Assembly (NCBI GenBank): GCA_031262005.1
Contig: JAISIO010000143.1
Coordinates: 1-31,081 of the forward strand
DNA length: 31,081 nt
From: Bacteroidales bacterium
GTDB taxonomy: Bacteria; Bacteroidota; Bacteroidia; Bacteroidales; UBA1715
Direction: 5' to 3'
Below, in pieces: positions 23,510 through 31,081 of this stretch. A program made the translations under genes and the position numbers. The notes below the pieces were generated by a model. It was given only the letters and a program-made list of their open reading frames with translations. It did not search any database and had not been told where the DNA came from. Positions within the stretch are counted from its first letter, which is position 1, and each line of letters starts with the position of its first letter.

Positions 23510-26446
23510 TTACTCCAATTTACGTTTTACTTCTTTCTCTTCGTAAGCCTCTATAATATCGCCAACTTTAATATCATTGTAGTTGTGAATATTCAAACCA
23601 CATTCGTAGCCGCGACCTACTTCTTTTACATCATCTTTGAAGCGTTTAAGTGAACCCAAATCGCCTGAGTGTACCACAATACCATCGCGGATTATGCGGA
23701 TTTTAGAGTTACGGAATATCTTACCTTCTGTAACAAAACAACCGGCAACGGTTCCCACTTTGGTAATTTTGAAAACCTCACGAATTTCACAACTACCGGT
23801 AATTTCTTCTTTGATTTCGGGAGAAAGCATACCAGTCATTGCATCTTTTATTTCGTCAATGGCAGCGTAAATAATAGAATATAAACGCATATCAACGCCT
23901 TCGCGCTCGGCTAATGTTCGAGCCGCCGAAGATGGACGCACTTGGAAACCTATAATAATAGCATCGGAGGCAGAAGCCAACAATACATCGGCTTCGGAAA
24001 TTTGACCTACCGCTTTGTGTTTTATGTTTATCTGAATTTCTTCGGTTGAAAGTTTTATTAATGAATCAGCCAAAGCCTCAATAGAACCGTCAACATCACC
24101 TTTTATAATGATATTTAATTCTTTGAAATTACCAATAGCTATACGTCTACCTATTTCGTCAAGTGTAATATGTCGCATCGTTTTTAGTTCCTGTTCACGG
24201 TGCAATTGGTCGCGTTTGTTTGCAATTTCACGAGCATCGCGTTCCGATTTCATCACATTGAATTTTTCTCCAGCCTGTGGTGCTCCATCAAGACCGAGAA
24301 TAGTAACGGGCGTAGAAGGTCCGGCTTCGGTAATTTGTTGGTTACGTTCGTTGAACATAGCTTTTACTTTACCCGAATATTTTCCGGCAAGTATAATATC
24401 ACCTTTGCGGAGCGTTCCGGCAGTAACAAGCAGTGTTGAAACGTAACCGCGTCCTTTGTCCAATTGTGATTCTATAACTGTTCCCAATGCAGGTTTATTC
24501 GGATTTGCTTTCAAATCGAGCATTTCGGCTTCAAGAATTACTTTTTCCATCAATGCTTCAACATTCACCCCGTGTTTTGCTGCAATTTCTTGTGATTGAT
24601 ATTTTCCGCCCCAATCTTCCACCAAGTAATTCATGGCAGCCAATTGTTCTTTTATTTTTTCGGGGTTTGCTCCGGGTTTATCTATTTTGTTAATAGCAAA
24701 TATCATAGGAACACCAGCAGCTGCTGCGTGATTGATTGCTTCTACTGTTTGCGGCATCACACAGTCGTCGGCTGCTACCACAATAATTACCACGTCGGTA
24801 ACTTGCGCACCACGAGCACGCATGGCGGTAAACGCTTCGTGTCCCGGTGTATCCAAGAATGTAATTCGGTTACCGTTTGCCATTTTCACGCTGTAAGCAC
24901 CTATGTGTTGTGTAATACCACCGGCTTCACCAGCAATCACATTTGTTTTGCGCACATAGTCGAGCAGCGAAGTTTTACCGTGGTCTACGTGTCCCATTAC
25001 GGTAACAATAGGCGGACGAGGCAATAAGTCTTCTTCTTTATCGGCAACTTCTTCAATTGCTTCTTGAATGTCGGCAGTTACAAATTCTACCTCAAAACCA
25101 AATTCTCCGGTAATTAAACGAATTGTCTCTGCATCAAGCCGTTGATTGAGGGCTATGAATAAGCCAACGTCCATACAAGTTTTTATAATGTCGGTAGCGG
25201 GAATGTTCATCATTATACTCAAATCGTTGGCAGACACAAATTCTGTTACTTTGAGAATTTTGTCTTCCAATGCTCTCATTTCTTCTTCCTCGGCAGCTGC
25301 TTCACGAATAGCTTCACGTTTATCACGGCGGTATTTAGAGCCTTTACTTTTTTTACCGCCACTATCCAATCGGGCACGAGTTTCTTTGATTGCTCTGTCT
25401 ACATCTTCTTCGTTAATTTCTTCACGTACAGCATATTTCTTGCCGAGTTGTTGTTTGTTGCCTCTTCCGTTACTGCTTACTATGCCTTTGTCATTTTTGC
25501 TATCGTAGGCATCGAATACATTTTTCGCCGAAATATCGACTTTCCCTTTATGTATGCGTTTACGTTTTTTTCTATCACCGTCGTCGCTTCTTTCGCTTGC
25601 CGATAAATCAACTTTACCTATAACTTTCGGCGATTTTAATTCTTCAACCTGAGTTTTGTAAATATTCTCTTTTTTCGGTTGCTCTTGGCGGTTGGAATGG
25701 TCTTGTTTTTCAGGACGTTCAGTAACTTCGACTTTTACCGGTGCCGGTTTAAATTTATCTCTACGTTCTTTTCGTTCCTGTTCTTTTTCTTTTTTCGATT
25801 TTTTGTCGGGGCGGGTTTTTTGGTTCAGGGCAGTCAAATCTATTTTTCCGATTACTTTTACGTTATCTTCAATATTTGCTTTGTTCGCCACAAAAATAGT
25901 TTCATCTTCCGCAACAGTGTTTTCGGGTTGTTCAACCGTAATTTCTTCAGTTTCCGAAAGTGTTGGAACAGTGATTTCAATTTCGGTAATGGCAGGTTTT
26001 TCCTCCGGCTCAATAGGTGTAGTGTTGGCAACAGTGGGTATTTCCGGAAGTTCTTCCGATTTTGAATTCTCAGTAGAAGGTGTAGACGTTTTTTTTGTCG
26101 TTTTCGGTTTTTTATGTGCGTCTATATCAATGCTGCCGATTACTTTTACATTGATATGCGTTTTTTGAGGAGTGGCAATTTCTTCATTGTCTTCATCATC
26201 TTCGTCGCTCTCTTCTTCTTCTTCTTCTTCCATCGGAACAGGTGCCTTCACAGGATTTGCCGGTGCTTTTTTTAATTTATCGGCACCTTCGCTTTGGAAT
26301 TCTTTTTCCAACAAATCTACCAATTCATCTGATAGTTTAGTATTCGGGTCGGAATCTATCTTATGCCCTTTTTTGTCAAGAAATTCTACTATTGTAGAAA
26401 CTCCTATGTTAAATTCTCGTGAGACTTTTATTAATCGTACTGCCAT
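23510..26446 (-). CDS. infB: Translation initiation factor IF-2
   Basis: 978 residues. This GTPase brings initiator tRNA to the 30S subunit. An N-terminal IF2N-like helix (VRLIKVSREFNIGVSTIVEFLDKKGH) is followed by a long, charged, low-complexity linker (about 50-390) holding four copies of a V-I-G-K-I-D-L-like motif. A second IF2N domain (about 390-460) precedes the G domain: G1 GHVDHGKT at 485-492, G3 DTPGHE from 532, and G4 NKID from 586. Domains II, III and the C-terminal fMet-tRNA-binding part follow (GRGYECGLNIHNYNDIKVGDIIEAYE). It lies 76 bases after nusA in the usual rimP-nusA-infB order. Confidence 0.97.
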   Translation of the reverse strand: MAVRLIKVSREFNIGVSTIVEFLDKKGHKIDSDPNTKLSDELVDLLEKEFQSEGADKLKKAPANPVKAPVPMEEEEEEESDEDDEDNEEIATPQKTHINVKVIGSIDIDAHKKPKTTKKTSTPSTENSKSEELPEIPTVANTTPIEPEEKPAITEIEITVPTLSETEEITVEQPENTVAEDETIFVANKANIEDNVKVIGKIDLTALNQKTRPDKKSKKEKEQERKERRDKFKPAPVKVEVTERPEKQDHSNRQEQPKKENIYKTQVEELKSPKVIGKVDLSASERSDDGDRKKRKRIHKGKVDISAKNVFDAYDSKNDKGIVSSNGRGNKQQLGKKYAVREEINEEDVDRAIKETRARLDSGGKKSKGSKYRRDKREAIREAAAEEEEMRALEDKILKVTEFVSANDLSIMMNIPATDIIKTCMDVGLFIALNQRLDAETIRLITGEFGFEVEFVTADIQEAIEEVADKEEDLLPRPPIVTVMGHVDHGKTSLLDYVRKTNVIAGEAGGITQHIGAYSVKMANGNRITFLDTPGHEAFTAMRARGAQVTDVVIIVVAADDCVMPQTVEAINHAAAAGVPMIFAINKIDKPGANPEKIKEQLAAMNYLVEDWGGKYQSQEIAAKHGVNVEALMEKVILEAEMLDLKANPNKPALGTVIESQLDKGRGYVSTLLVTAGTLRKGDIILAGKYSGKVKAMFNERNQQITEAGPSTPVTILGLDGAPQAGEKFNVMKSERDAREIANKRDQLHREQELKTMRHITLDEIGRRIAIGNFKELNIIIKGDVDGSIEALADSLIKLSTEEIQINIKHKAVGQISEADVLLASASDAIIIGFQVRPSSAARTLAEREGVDMRLYSIIYAAIDEIKDAMTGMLSPEIKEEITGSCEIREVFKITKVGTVAGCFVTEGKIFRNSKIRIIRDGIVVHSGDLGSLKRFKDDVKEVGRGYECGLNIHNYNDIKVGDIIEAYEEKEVKRKLE

Positions 26447-26522
26447 ATTTTTTCTTTTCCTTTGAAATCTTAAAAAACTAAACTATCTGCCTTTGTATTG
26501 AAATGGTTTTTCGCTTACTTCG

Positions 26523-27782
26523 TTATTCAAATTCCGCACGCAAAATTTCTAATACTTCGCTTATTGTTTCTTCCTCTAAATCGGTTCTTTTTATCAGGTC
26601 TTCTTTCGAGAGTTTCAAAATACTTTTTGCGGTATCGCATCCTACTTTTTTGAATTCTTCGATAATCCAAGCATCTATTTCATCGGCAAATTCTTCCAAA
26701 TTTACGTCTTCTTCTTCTTCCATATTATCGCGATACACATCTATATCGTAACCTGTAAGCTGACAAGCCAAACGAATGTTGGAACCGTTTTTGCCAATAG
26801 CCAGCGATACTTGGTCGGGTTTCATGTACACTTCGGCTTTTTTGTTTGCCTCGTCAAGTGTTATCGACGTGATTTTTGCAGGATTCAACGCACGCTGAAT
26901 AAACAATTGCGGATTAGTAGTGTAATTTATTACGTCAATATTTTCATTTTTTAATTCACGCACAATTCCGTGAATGCGCGAACCTTTCATACCTACGCAT
27001 GCTCCCACGGGGTCTATGCGTTCGTCGTAGGATTCTACGGCAATTTTTGCTTTTTCGCCCGGAATGCGCACAATTTTTTTGATGGTAATCAATCCGTCGA
27101 AAATTTCGGGAACTTCCATTTCAAACAAATGTTCCAAAAATTCGGGTGCCGTGCGCGACATAATTACCAACGGAGTGCCGTTACGCATTTCTACACGCGA
27201 AATAACACCTCGAACCGTTTCGCCTTTTTTGAAAAAGTCCGAAGGAATTTGTTCTGTTTTCGGCAGAATTATTTCATTGCGTTCGTCGTCTAATACAAGC
27301 ATTTCTTTTTTCCACACTTGATACACTTCGCCGGTTATAAGTTCTCCTATTTGGTCTTTATATTTTGCATACACATTATTTTTCTCTAATTCCATAATGC
27401 GTGAAATCAAATTTTGACGAATCGATAACACTTCGCGACGACCAAAATCATCTAATTTTACTTCATCGGTAACTTCTTCACCAATTTCGTAGTCTTCATC
27501 AATTTTTCGTGCTTCGGTCAATGAAATTTGTTGCAACGGATTTTCTAATTCATCGTCGGCTACCACTTCGCGATTATGCCAAATTTCAAAATCTCCTTTA
27601 TCGACATTGATGATTATATCGAAACATGAATCTATTATATCATCGTCGTCAATTTCGTATTTGCGTTTCAACAATGCTTTAAATACATCTTCCAATATGC
27701 CTTGCATTGCAGGACGATTGATGTTTTTGAGTTCTTTAAACTCCGAAAAGGTTTCTATTAAATTTTGGTGTTCTATTTTCAT
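26523..27782 (-). CDS. nusA: Transcription termination/antitermination factor NusA
   Basis: 419 residues. NusA binds RNA polymerase and nascent RNA, promotes pausing at hairpins and modulates termination. The N-terminal polymerase-binding domain (about 1-130) has the usual KALLKRKYEIDDDD motif. An S1 domain (about 135-205; GELITGEVYQVWKKEMLVL ... GETVRGVISRVEMR) and two KH domains (VPEIFDGLITIKKIVRIPGEKAKIAV ... DPVGACVGMKGSRI; and KPDQVSLAIGKNGSNIRLA) follow. A short acidic C-terminal segment with a helix-hairpin-helix-like end replaces the longer repeats of proteobacterial NusA. It lies 27 bases after rimP. NusA may act on the leader hairpin of its own operon. Confidence 0.97.
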   Translation of the reverse strand: MKIEHQNLIETFSEFKELKNINRPAMQGILEDVFKALLKRKYEIDDDDIIDSCFDIIINVDKGDFEIWHNREVVADDELENPLQQISLTEARKIDEDYEIGEEVTDEVKLDDFGRREVLSIRQNLISRIMELEKNNVYAKYKDQIGELITGEVYQVWKKEMLVLDDERNEIILPKTEQIPSDFFKKGETVRGVISRVEMRNGTPLVIMSRTAPEFLEHLFEMEVPEIFDGLITIKKIVRIPGEKAKIAVESYDERIDPVGACVGMKGSRIHGIVRELKNENIDVINYTTNPQLFIQRALNPAKITSITLDEANKKAEVYMKPDQVSLAIGKNGSNIRLACQLTGYDIDVYRDNMEEEEDVNLEEFADEIDAWIIEEFKKVGCDTAKSILKLSKEDLIKRTDLEEETISEVLEILRAEFE

Positions 27783-27809
27783 TTCGTGTGAATTTTTGAA
27801 AATGAATTA

Positions 27810-28301
27810 TTATTTTGTTTTGTTTGATTTCATTGAAATTTCTACGGTTGTGCGTTTTATGTCGGCAAAAGTAATGGTTTTCTGTGTAATCACTTTCTTT
27901 TTTTTGCCTTTTGGTCCGGCTTTAACCGTTTCTTCATATTCTATCTGTACTTCATCGGGTGTTACATCAAGTAATGTTCCCACAAATTTTTCGCCGGTAG
28001 TGAGCACAATTGCCACATATCGACCTTTGTTTTTTTCGTATTGACGATACACTTTGAACGGTTCCGAAAGCCCCGCAGAAGCCACCGTAAGTTCAAAATC
28101 TTCTTCTTCGCGATTAAGATTTCCTTCGATATGACGACTCAATGCTACGCAGCGATCAATATCCACTCCTTGCCCGGAATCTATGGCTACCGAAATTTGC
28201 GCTGTGGGCGAAACGGTAATGTCTACCAAAAACAAATCGCTCCCTGCTATGAATTGTTCAACCAATTGTGTTATACGTTCTTTTGTAACTACACTTTCCA
28301 T
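27810..28301 (-). CDS. rimP: Ribosome maturation factor RimP
   Basis: 163 residues; assists maturation of the 30S ribosomal subunit. Family features are visible: LVEQFIAGSDLFLVDITVSP, the IDSGQGVDIDRCVALSRHIEGNLN helix, LTVASAGLSEPFKVYRQYEKNKGRYVAI, and the C-terminal SH3-like GEKFVGTLLDVTPDEVQIEYEE followed by a basic tail. I chose ATG 28301 (MESVVTKERITQL); an in-frame start at 28370 lies upstream of the promoter and would translate the leader. It is first in the rimP-nusA-infB operon, with a terminator-like hairpin just before it. Confidence 0.95.
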   Translation of the reverse strand: MESVVTKERITQLVEQFIAGSDLFLVDITVSPTAQISVAIDSGQGVDIDRCVALSRHIEGNLNREEEDFELTVASAGLSEPFKVYRQYEKNKGRYVAIVLTTGEKFVGTLLDVTPDEVQIEYEETVKAGPKGKKKKVITQKTITFADIKRTTVEISMKSNKTK

Positions 28302-28310
28302 ATCAATAAT

Positions 28311-28333
28311 AAAAAAGGGACGAATAGTCCCTT
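28311..28333 (-). terminator. Terminator-like hairpin (attenuator) in the rimP-nusA-infB leader
   Basis: On the minus strand AAGGGAC (28333-28327) and GTCCCTT (28321-28315) form a perfect 7-bp stem with a TATTC loop, and the stem runs into six T (28316-28311). It lies about 20 bases after the predicted transcription start and 10 bases before the rimP ATG. Orientation fits rimP transcription only; the plus strand has no T-run. Confidence 0.72.
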
Positions 28334-28359
28334 GTGCGTTTGTTAGAAAAAATCCGCTG

Positions 28360-28390
28360 CAAATATACATTTATAAATTAAATTGACAAT
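28360..28390 (-). promoter_or_regulatory. Promoter of the rimP-nusA-infB operon
   Basis: TATATTTG (28367-28360, minus strand) fits TAnnTTTG, with ATTG (28390-28387) 19 bases upstream. Predicted start near 28354, about 53 bases before the rimP ATG. Confidence 0.65.
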
Positions 28391-28487
28391 AGATTTTTGA
28401 ATTTTTTCATATCGCAAATTCAATTTCAATACGTTAGCGTATAATTTATTCTGTATATAGCATAGTGCGTTGTTCGATTTTTTTCCA

Positions 28488-28495
28488 TAATTTTG
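28488..28495 (+). promoter_or_regulatory. Possible -7 promoter box of the rhomboid gene
   Basis: TAATTTTG matches TAnnTTTG. The nearest -33 candidate (GTTG at 28469-28472) is only 15 bases away, so this is weaker than the others. If used, it places the inverted repeat and the AATATC array in a leader of about 130 bases. Confidence 0.35.
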
Positions 28496-28506
28496 AAGCC
28501 ATTAGA

Positions 28507-28534
28507 GTTCTTTTTGTTTCAATTCAAAAACAAC
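28507..28534 (+). repeat. Inverted repeat between the rhomboid promoter box and the AATATC array
   Basis: GTTCTTTTTG (28507-28516) and CAAAAACAAC (28525-28534) pair over 10 positions with one mismatch around an 8-base loop. There is no T-run after it. It could be a hairpin in the leader or an operator, or it may be chance in AT-rich DNA. Confidence 0.45.
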
Positions 28535-28545
28535 GAACATCTACA

Positions 28546-28623
28546 AATATCAATTGAATATCTATGAATATCCATAAATATTTATGAATATCTAAGAATA
28601 TCAACCGAATATCAATAAATATC
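28546..28623 (+). repeat. Eight helically phased AATATC repeats upstream of the rhomboid gene
   Basis: AATATC begins at 28546, 28557, 28567, 28577 (AATATT), 28587, 28597, 28608 and 28618. Spacing is 11, 10, 10, 10, 10, 11 and 10 bases, a mean of 10.3, so every copy faces the same side of the DNA helix. The last copy ends seven bases before the rhomboid ATG. Confidence 0.85.
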
Positions 28624-28630
28624 AAATACA

Positions 28631-29314
28631 ATGATCTCCTTACCCCACGATACTACAATTGAAAAAAAACGGATACTCTACGCTTTGATATTTCCGTTGT
28701 TGTTTGTGTCGTTTCTTTGGGTGGTATTTGCTGTGGAACACAGTTTTGCATTTGATTTCCGCCATGCAGGCATATTGCCTCGTACTGCTGAAGGTTTGTG
28801 GGGAATAGTGTGTTCTCCTTTTTTACATGCCGATGCAAAACACTTGTTGTCCAATAGCATTCCGCTTATGGTTTTGGGCTGGTGTTTGCTCTACTTTTAT
28901 CGTGATTTGGGTTATAAAGTATTTCCTTTGTTGTGGTTGCTTTCGGGTATTCTCACGTGGTGCATTGGGCGCAATTCGTGGCATATTGGTGCCAGTGGAC
29001 TGACCTATTCACTTGCTTTTTTTCTGTTTTTTAGCGGTATTTTGCGGCATCATATTCCGCTTATGGCAGTTTCGCTCATTGTGGTTTTTTTGTATGGCAG
29101 CATTGTGTGGGCTATGTTTCCCATTGCCGAAGTTGTTGATGCCACTATTTCGTGGGAAGGACATTTGTCGGGAGCAATAAGTGGTTTGTGTTGTGCCTTA
29201 CTGTTCAGAAAACAAGGACCGCAAAAACCAATTGTTCCTGATGATGAGGAGGAAGATGATTGGAATAATGGCGAAGAGGAAGACGCACACGAAACAACGG
29301 AGTGCATCAATTGA
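28631..29314 (+). CDS. Rhomboid family intramembrane serine protease
   Basis: 227 residues with six hydrophobic helices. Rhomboids cut transmembrane segments of other proteins inside the membrane. The dyad is S122 in HIGASGLTYS and H178 in WEGHLSGAISG. The conserved HLLSNS motif (His and Asn for the oxyanion hole) lies near residues 72-77 after SPFLHADAK. The GxSG context and helix spacing are typical. The C-terminal tail is strongly acidic (PDDEEEDDWNNGEEEDAHETTE), which is unusual but also seen in cytosolic tails. The gene is preceded by a phased AATATC array and converges with the next gene, nine bases away. Substrate unknown. Confidence 0.92.
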   Translation: MISLPHDTTIEKKRILYALIFPLLFVSFLWVVFAVEHSFAFDFRHAGILPRTAEGLWGIVCSPFLHADAKHLLSNSIPLMVLGWCLLYFYRDLGYKVFPLLWLLSGILTWCIGRNSWHIGASGLTYSLAFFLFFSGILRHHIPLMAVSLIVVFLYGSIVWAMFPIAEVVDATISWEGHLSGAISGLCCALLFRKQGPQKPIVPDDEEEDDWNNGEEEDAHETTECIN

Positions 29315-29323
29315 GCTTTCTCA

Positions 29324-31081
29324 CTATTGCGGAGTTTTTATAATTTTGAAATGCTGTGTAATTCCGGCAACTGTTATTCGTAATAAATATGTTCCACCTA
29401 TCAAATTGTTCAATGGAATAGCATGAACACCGTTGGTATTTTCAATGCTATTGCTCCACACAAGCGAACCGTTAAGGTCAATAATTGCACAATCTATGCG
29501 TTGATACCATGTGTTAAGAAATTGTACATAACACTGCTCGCTTGCTGGTTGTGGAAAAATTTTACATATAATATTGTCGGGAATTGTAATTGATTGCTGC
29601 TGTTGTAATGAATAATAGAACAATGTGGGGTAATAAGAATTGGTTGTGTCTTGCGCAAACGTGATAAGTGGTTGTAGTGCCAGATTGTAGTTAAGGTTCA
29701 TACTGCGGTAGGCTGTCCATTGCTTGTTATTGTAAAACGAAGCGTCAATCGTGGGAGACGTATCGTCAATAAGAAAGAGCGAGCCGCCGGTAAAATGATC
29801 AGGCTGATTATAACACACGCCAATGTTAAATTTTTTTGTTAAGACTATAGGCTTTGGAAAATATATTGTGTTGGCAGCATTGGCGTGTAATTGTGAATTG
29901 TCTACTTCTCTTTCGTATAAAATCTGTGAGAAATCTTCATTCCATACAAAAAAAGAGGTAGTGCCTCGTTCATCGCCTACGGTATGTATTCCAGCAGTTA
30001 AGCCTATTACAGATTGATTATTGAGGTCTACACTATTGGCAAAGCAGCGCATATTCATTTCGTTTGTTCCCGACCAATTACGAACATCGCTCGACGAAAC
30101 CGTGAGCATAGTAGTTTGCGGCGAAAATACTGGAATAGAATCAATGGTAAATTTCGGAGAAAATCCGTTGCACGACGTTTGCCCCGAATTAATAGGATCT
30201 AACCATGTTTTGAGTTGATACTGCGGTTCGGTATAATAGTCCCATGCAAACGAAAATTTTGAGAAATAATCGTTTATTGGATTTTCGCAACTTGACTGAC
30301 CACCGGTAAGTGTTCCTATAATTTGTTTGCTGGCGTTCAATAATGCCGATCCTGACGAACCTCCTTCGGTAGTACCTTGCGACCATTCCGGAACACGCCA
30401 GTGCGAATTTCTAATAAAATTAGTGTTCGAACCGGTAAATGAACTCGTTTGTATGTTCTCATCGCTGATAGCTAAACGTTTGGGAGTTCCGGAAGGGTGG
30501 TGTATGCAACTTCCTCCGGCACTATGTGGAGAGTCTATGTCCCAACCGGAGTAGTACACATTGAACGATGCGGGCGGTGTTTGCGACATACGCACAAGGG
30601 TAAAATCAAGCCGCTTATCTTTTCCTGTGGCTATTAATTCCGAACCGGAAATGTTGAAATTGGTAGGTGGCGAACCTATATTATTGCAATCGGGATATTC
30701 ATATTTAAAATAAAATACCGTACTCAGAGCTTCTGCTTCGGTTTGTATACAATGATTTGCGGTTAATATATATGGTATGCTATTGTTTGCTGTAGTATTT
30801 ACCAATGTGCCGGTACAGTAGCGCATCCCTCGAATAAGGAGGCGACATACCGAATTTTTCTGCATACTCCATTCTGCCGCTTCGGGGCAATTGATGTTGA
30901 TGTGGCAATCGGAGGAGCGTAATCGAGAACCGCCTAAACCAATGTCTTTAAATCCATGCGAAATTTGCCCTATAACGTAGTGCGATTGTGCGCTGTTGTG
31001 TAAAGGCTCTCGAATGTGTATAATCAAAGTATCGTCGGCAATAAGCGGACTTGCAAAAATTGTAGGTGTGGAAAACGGACT
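29324..31081 (-). CDS. Lysyl-endopeptidase-like trypsin-fold protease with T9SS domain (N-terminus outside window)
   Basis: At least 585 residues. The frame stays open to the window edge, so the signal peptide and start lie beyond 31081. The catalytic domain aligns by motif with Achromobacter protease I: CTGTLVNTTANNSIPYILTANHC (catalytic His), LDFTLVRM (Asp), GWDIDSPHSAGGSCIHHPSG, TEGGSSGSALL (Ser), and WLDPINSG at its end. NPINDYFSKF has an Asp where the Lys-specificity Asp lies in that enzyme, so Lys cleavage is plausible but unproven. A beta-rich middle domain follows, then a T9SS type A C-terminal domain (ICKIFPQPASEQCYV ... GGTYLLRITVAG ... FKIIKTPQ). It is likely exported by T9SS to the surface or medium. 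Confidence 0.88.
   Translation of the reverse strand, partial: SPFSTPTIFASPLIADDTLIIHIREPLHNSAQSHYVIGQISHGFKDIGLGGSRLRSSDCHININCPEAAEWSMQKNSVCRLLIRGMRYCTGTLVNTTANNSIPYILTANHCIQTEAEALSTVFYFKYEYPDCNNIGSPPTNFNISGSELIATGKDKRLDFTLVRMSQTPPASFNVYYSGWDIDSPHSAGGSCIHHPSGTPKRLAISDENIQTSSFTGSNTNFIRNSHWRVPEWSQGTTEGGSSGSALLNASKQIIGTLTGGQSSCENPINDYFSKFSFAWDYYTEPQYQLKTWLDPINSGQTSCNGFSPKFTIDSIPVFSPQTTMLTVSSSDVRNWSGTNEMNMRCFANSVDLNNQSVIGLTAGIHTVGDERGTTSFFVWNEDFSQILYEREVDNSQLHANAANTIYFPKPIVLTKKFNIGVCYNQPDHFTGGSLFLIDDTSPTIDASFYNNKQWTAYRSMNLNYNLALQPLITFAQDTTNSYYPTLFYYSLQQQQSITIPDNIICKIFPQPASEQCYVQFLNTWYQRIDCAIIDLNGSLVWSNSIENTNGVHAIPLNNLIGGTYLLRITVAGITQHFKIIKTPQ

Noticed and set aside
28302..28370. Longer rimP start at 28370
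   Set aside because: It lies before the predicted transcription start and would translate the attenuator hairpin.
28546..28623. AATATC array as a CRISPR array
   Set aside because: Repeats are six bases with 4-5-base gaps; CRISPR repeats are about 24-40 bases with 25-40-base spacers. No cas genes.

Overview
The window looks like chromosomal DNA from a member of the Bacteroidota, probably order Bacteroidales. Four things point there: -7 promoter boxes of the form TAnnTTTG (before nuoA, nuoD, rimP and an STN-domain gene), no strong Shine-Dalgarno sequences, C-terminal domains typical of type IX secretion (T9SS) cargo, and a complex I locus without nuoE, nuoF and nuoG. The species cannot be named from the sequence alone.

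Layout. Positions 1-4713 (plus strand) hold the end of a DUF4301 gene, a TPR protein overlapping a ComA-like phosphosulfolactate synthase, and a YqhD-type alcohol dehydrogenase ending in an intrinsic terminator. Positions 4763-19005 hold the 11-subunit respiratory complex I locus in the order nuoABC - three foreign-looking genes - nuoDHIJKLMN - a small unknown gene - terminator. The three inserted genes encode an S74-chaperone/T9SS surface protein, a lipoprotein and a subtilisin-like protease. nuoD has its own promoter box behind them. A half-size EamA transporter follows. On the minus strand, 19487-23353 holds a two-gene unit: an STN-domain outer-membrane barrel protein, then an RCC1-repeat surface protein. 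The housekeeping rimP-nusA-infB operon (23510-28390, minus) has a terminator-like hairpin in its leader. The window ends with a plus-strand rhomboid protease preceded by a striking 10-bp-phased AATATC array, and a minus-strand lysyl-endopeptidase-like T9SS protease that runs off the right edge.

How the genes work together. The nuo genes encode the quinone-reducing and proton-pumping parts of complex I. Without the NADH-binding subunits here, electrons probably enter from another donor. The inserted lipoprotein carries a copy of the neighbouring protease's propeptide-like domain, spliced into what looks like a META/lipocalin-like fold, so the two may form a protease-inhibitor pair or record a domain transfer. 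The RCC1 gene has a 14-bp tandem duplication just after its natural ATG that puts the ATG out of frame. Removing one unit restores a perfect signal peptide, so the gene may be switched off reversibly or recently mutated.

Strongest leads: the 14-bp frame-shifting duplication (21986-22013), the propeptide-in-lipoprotein domain (8089-8310), the interrupted complex I operon (6221-10019), the rimP leader attenuator (28311-28333) and the helically phased AATATC array (28546-28623).
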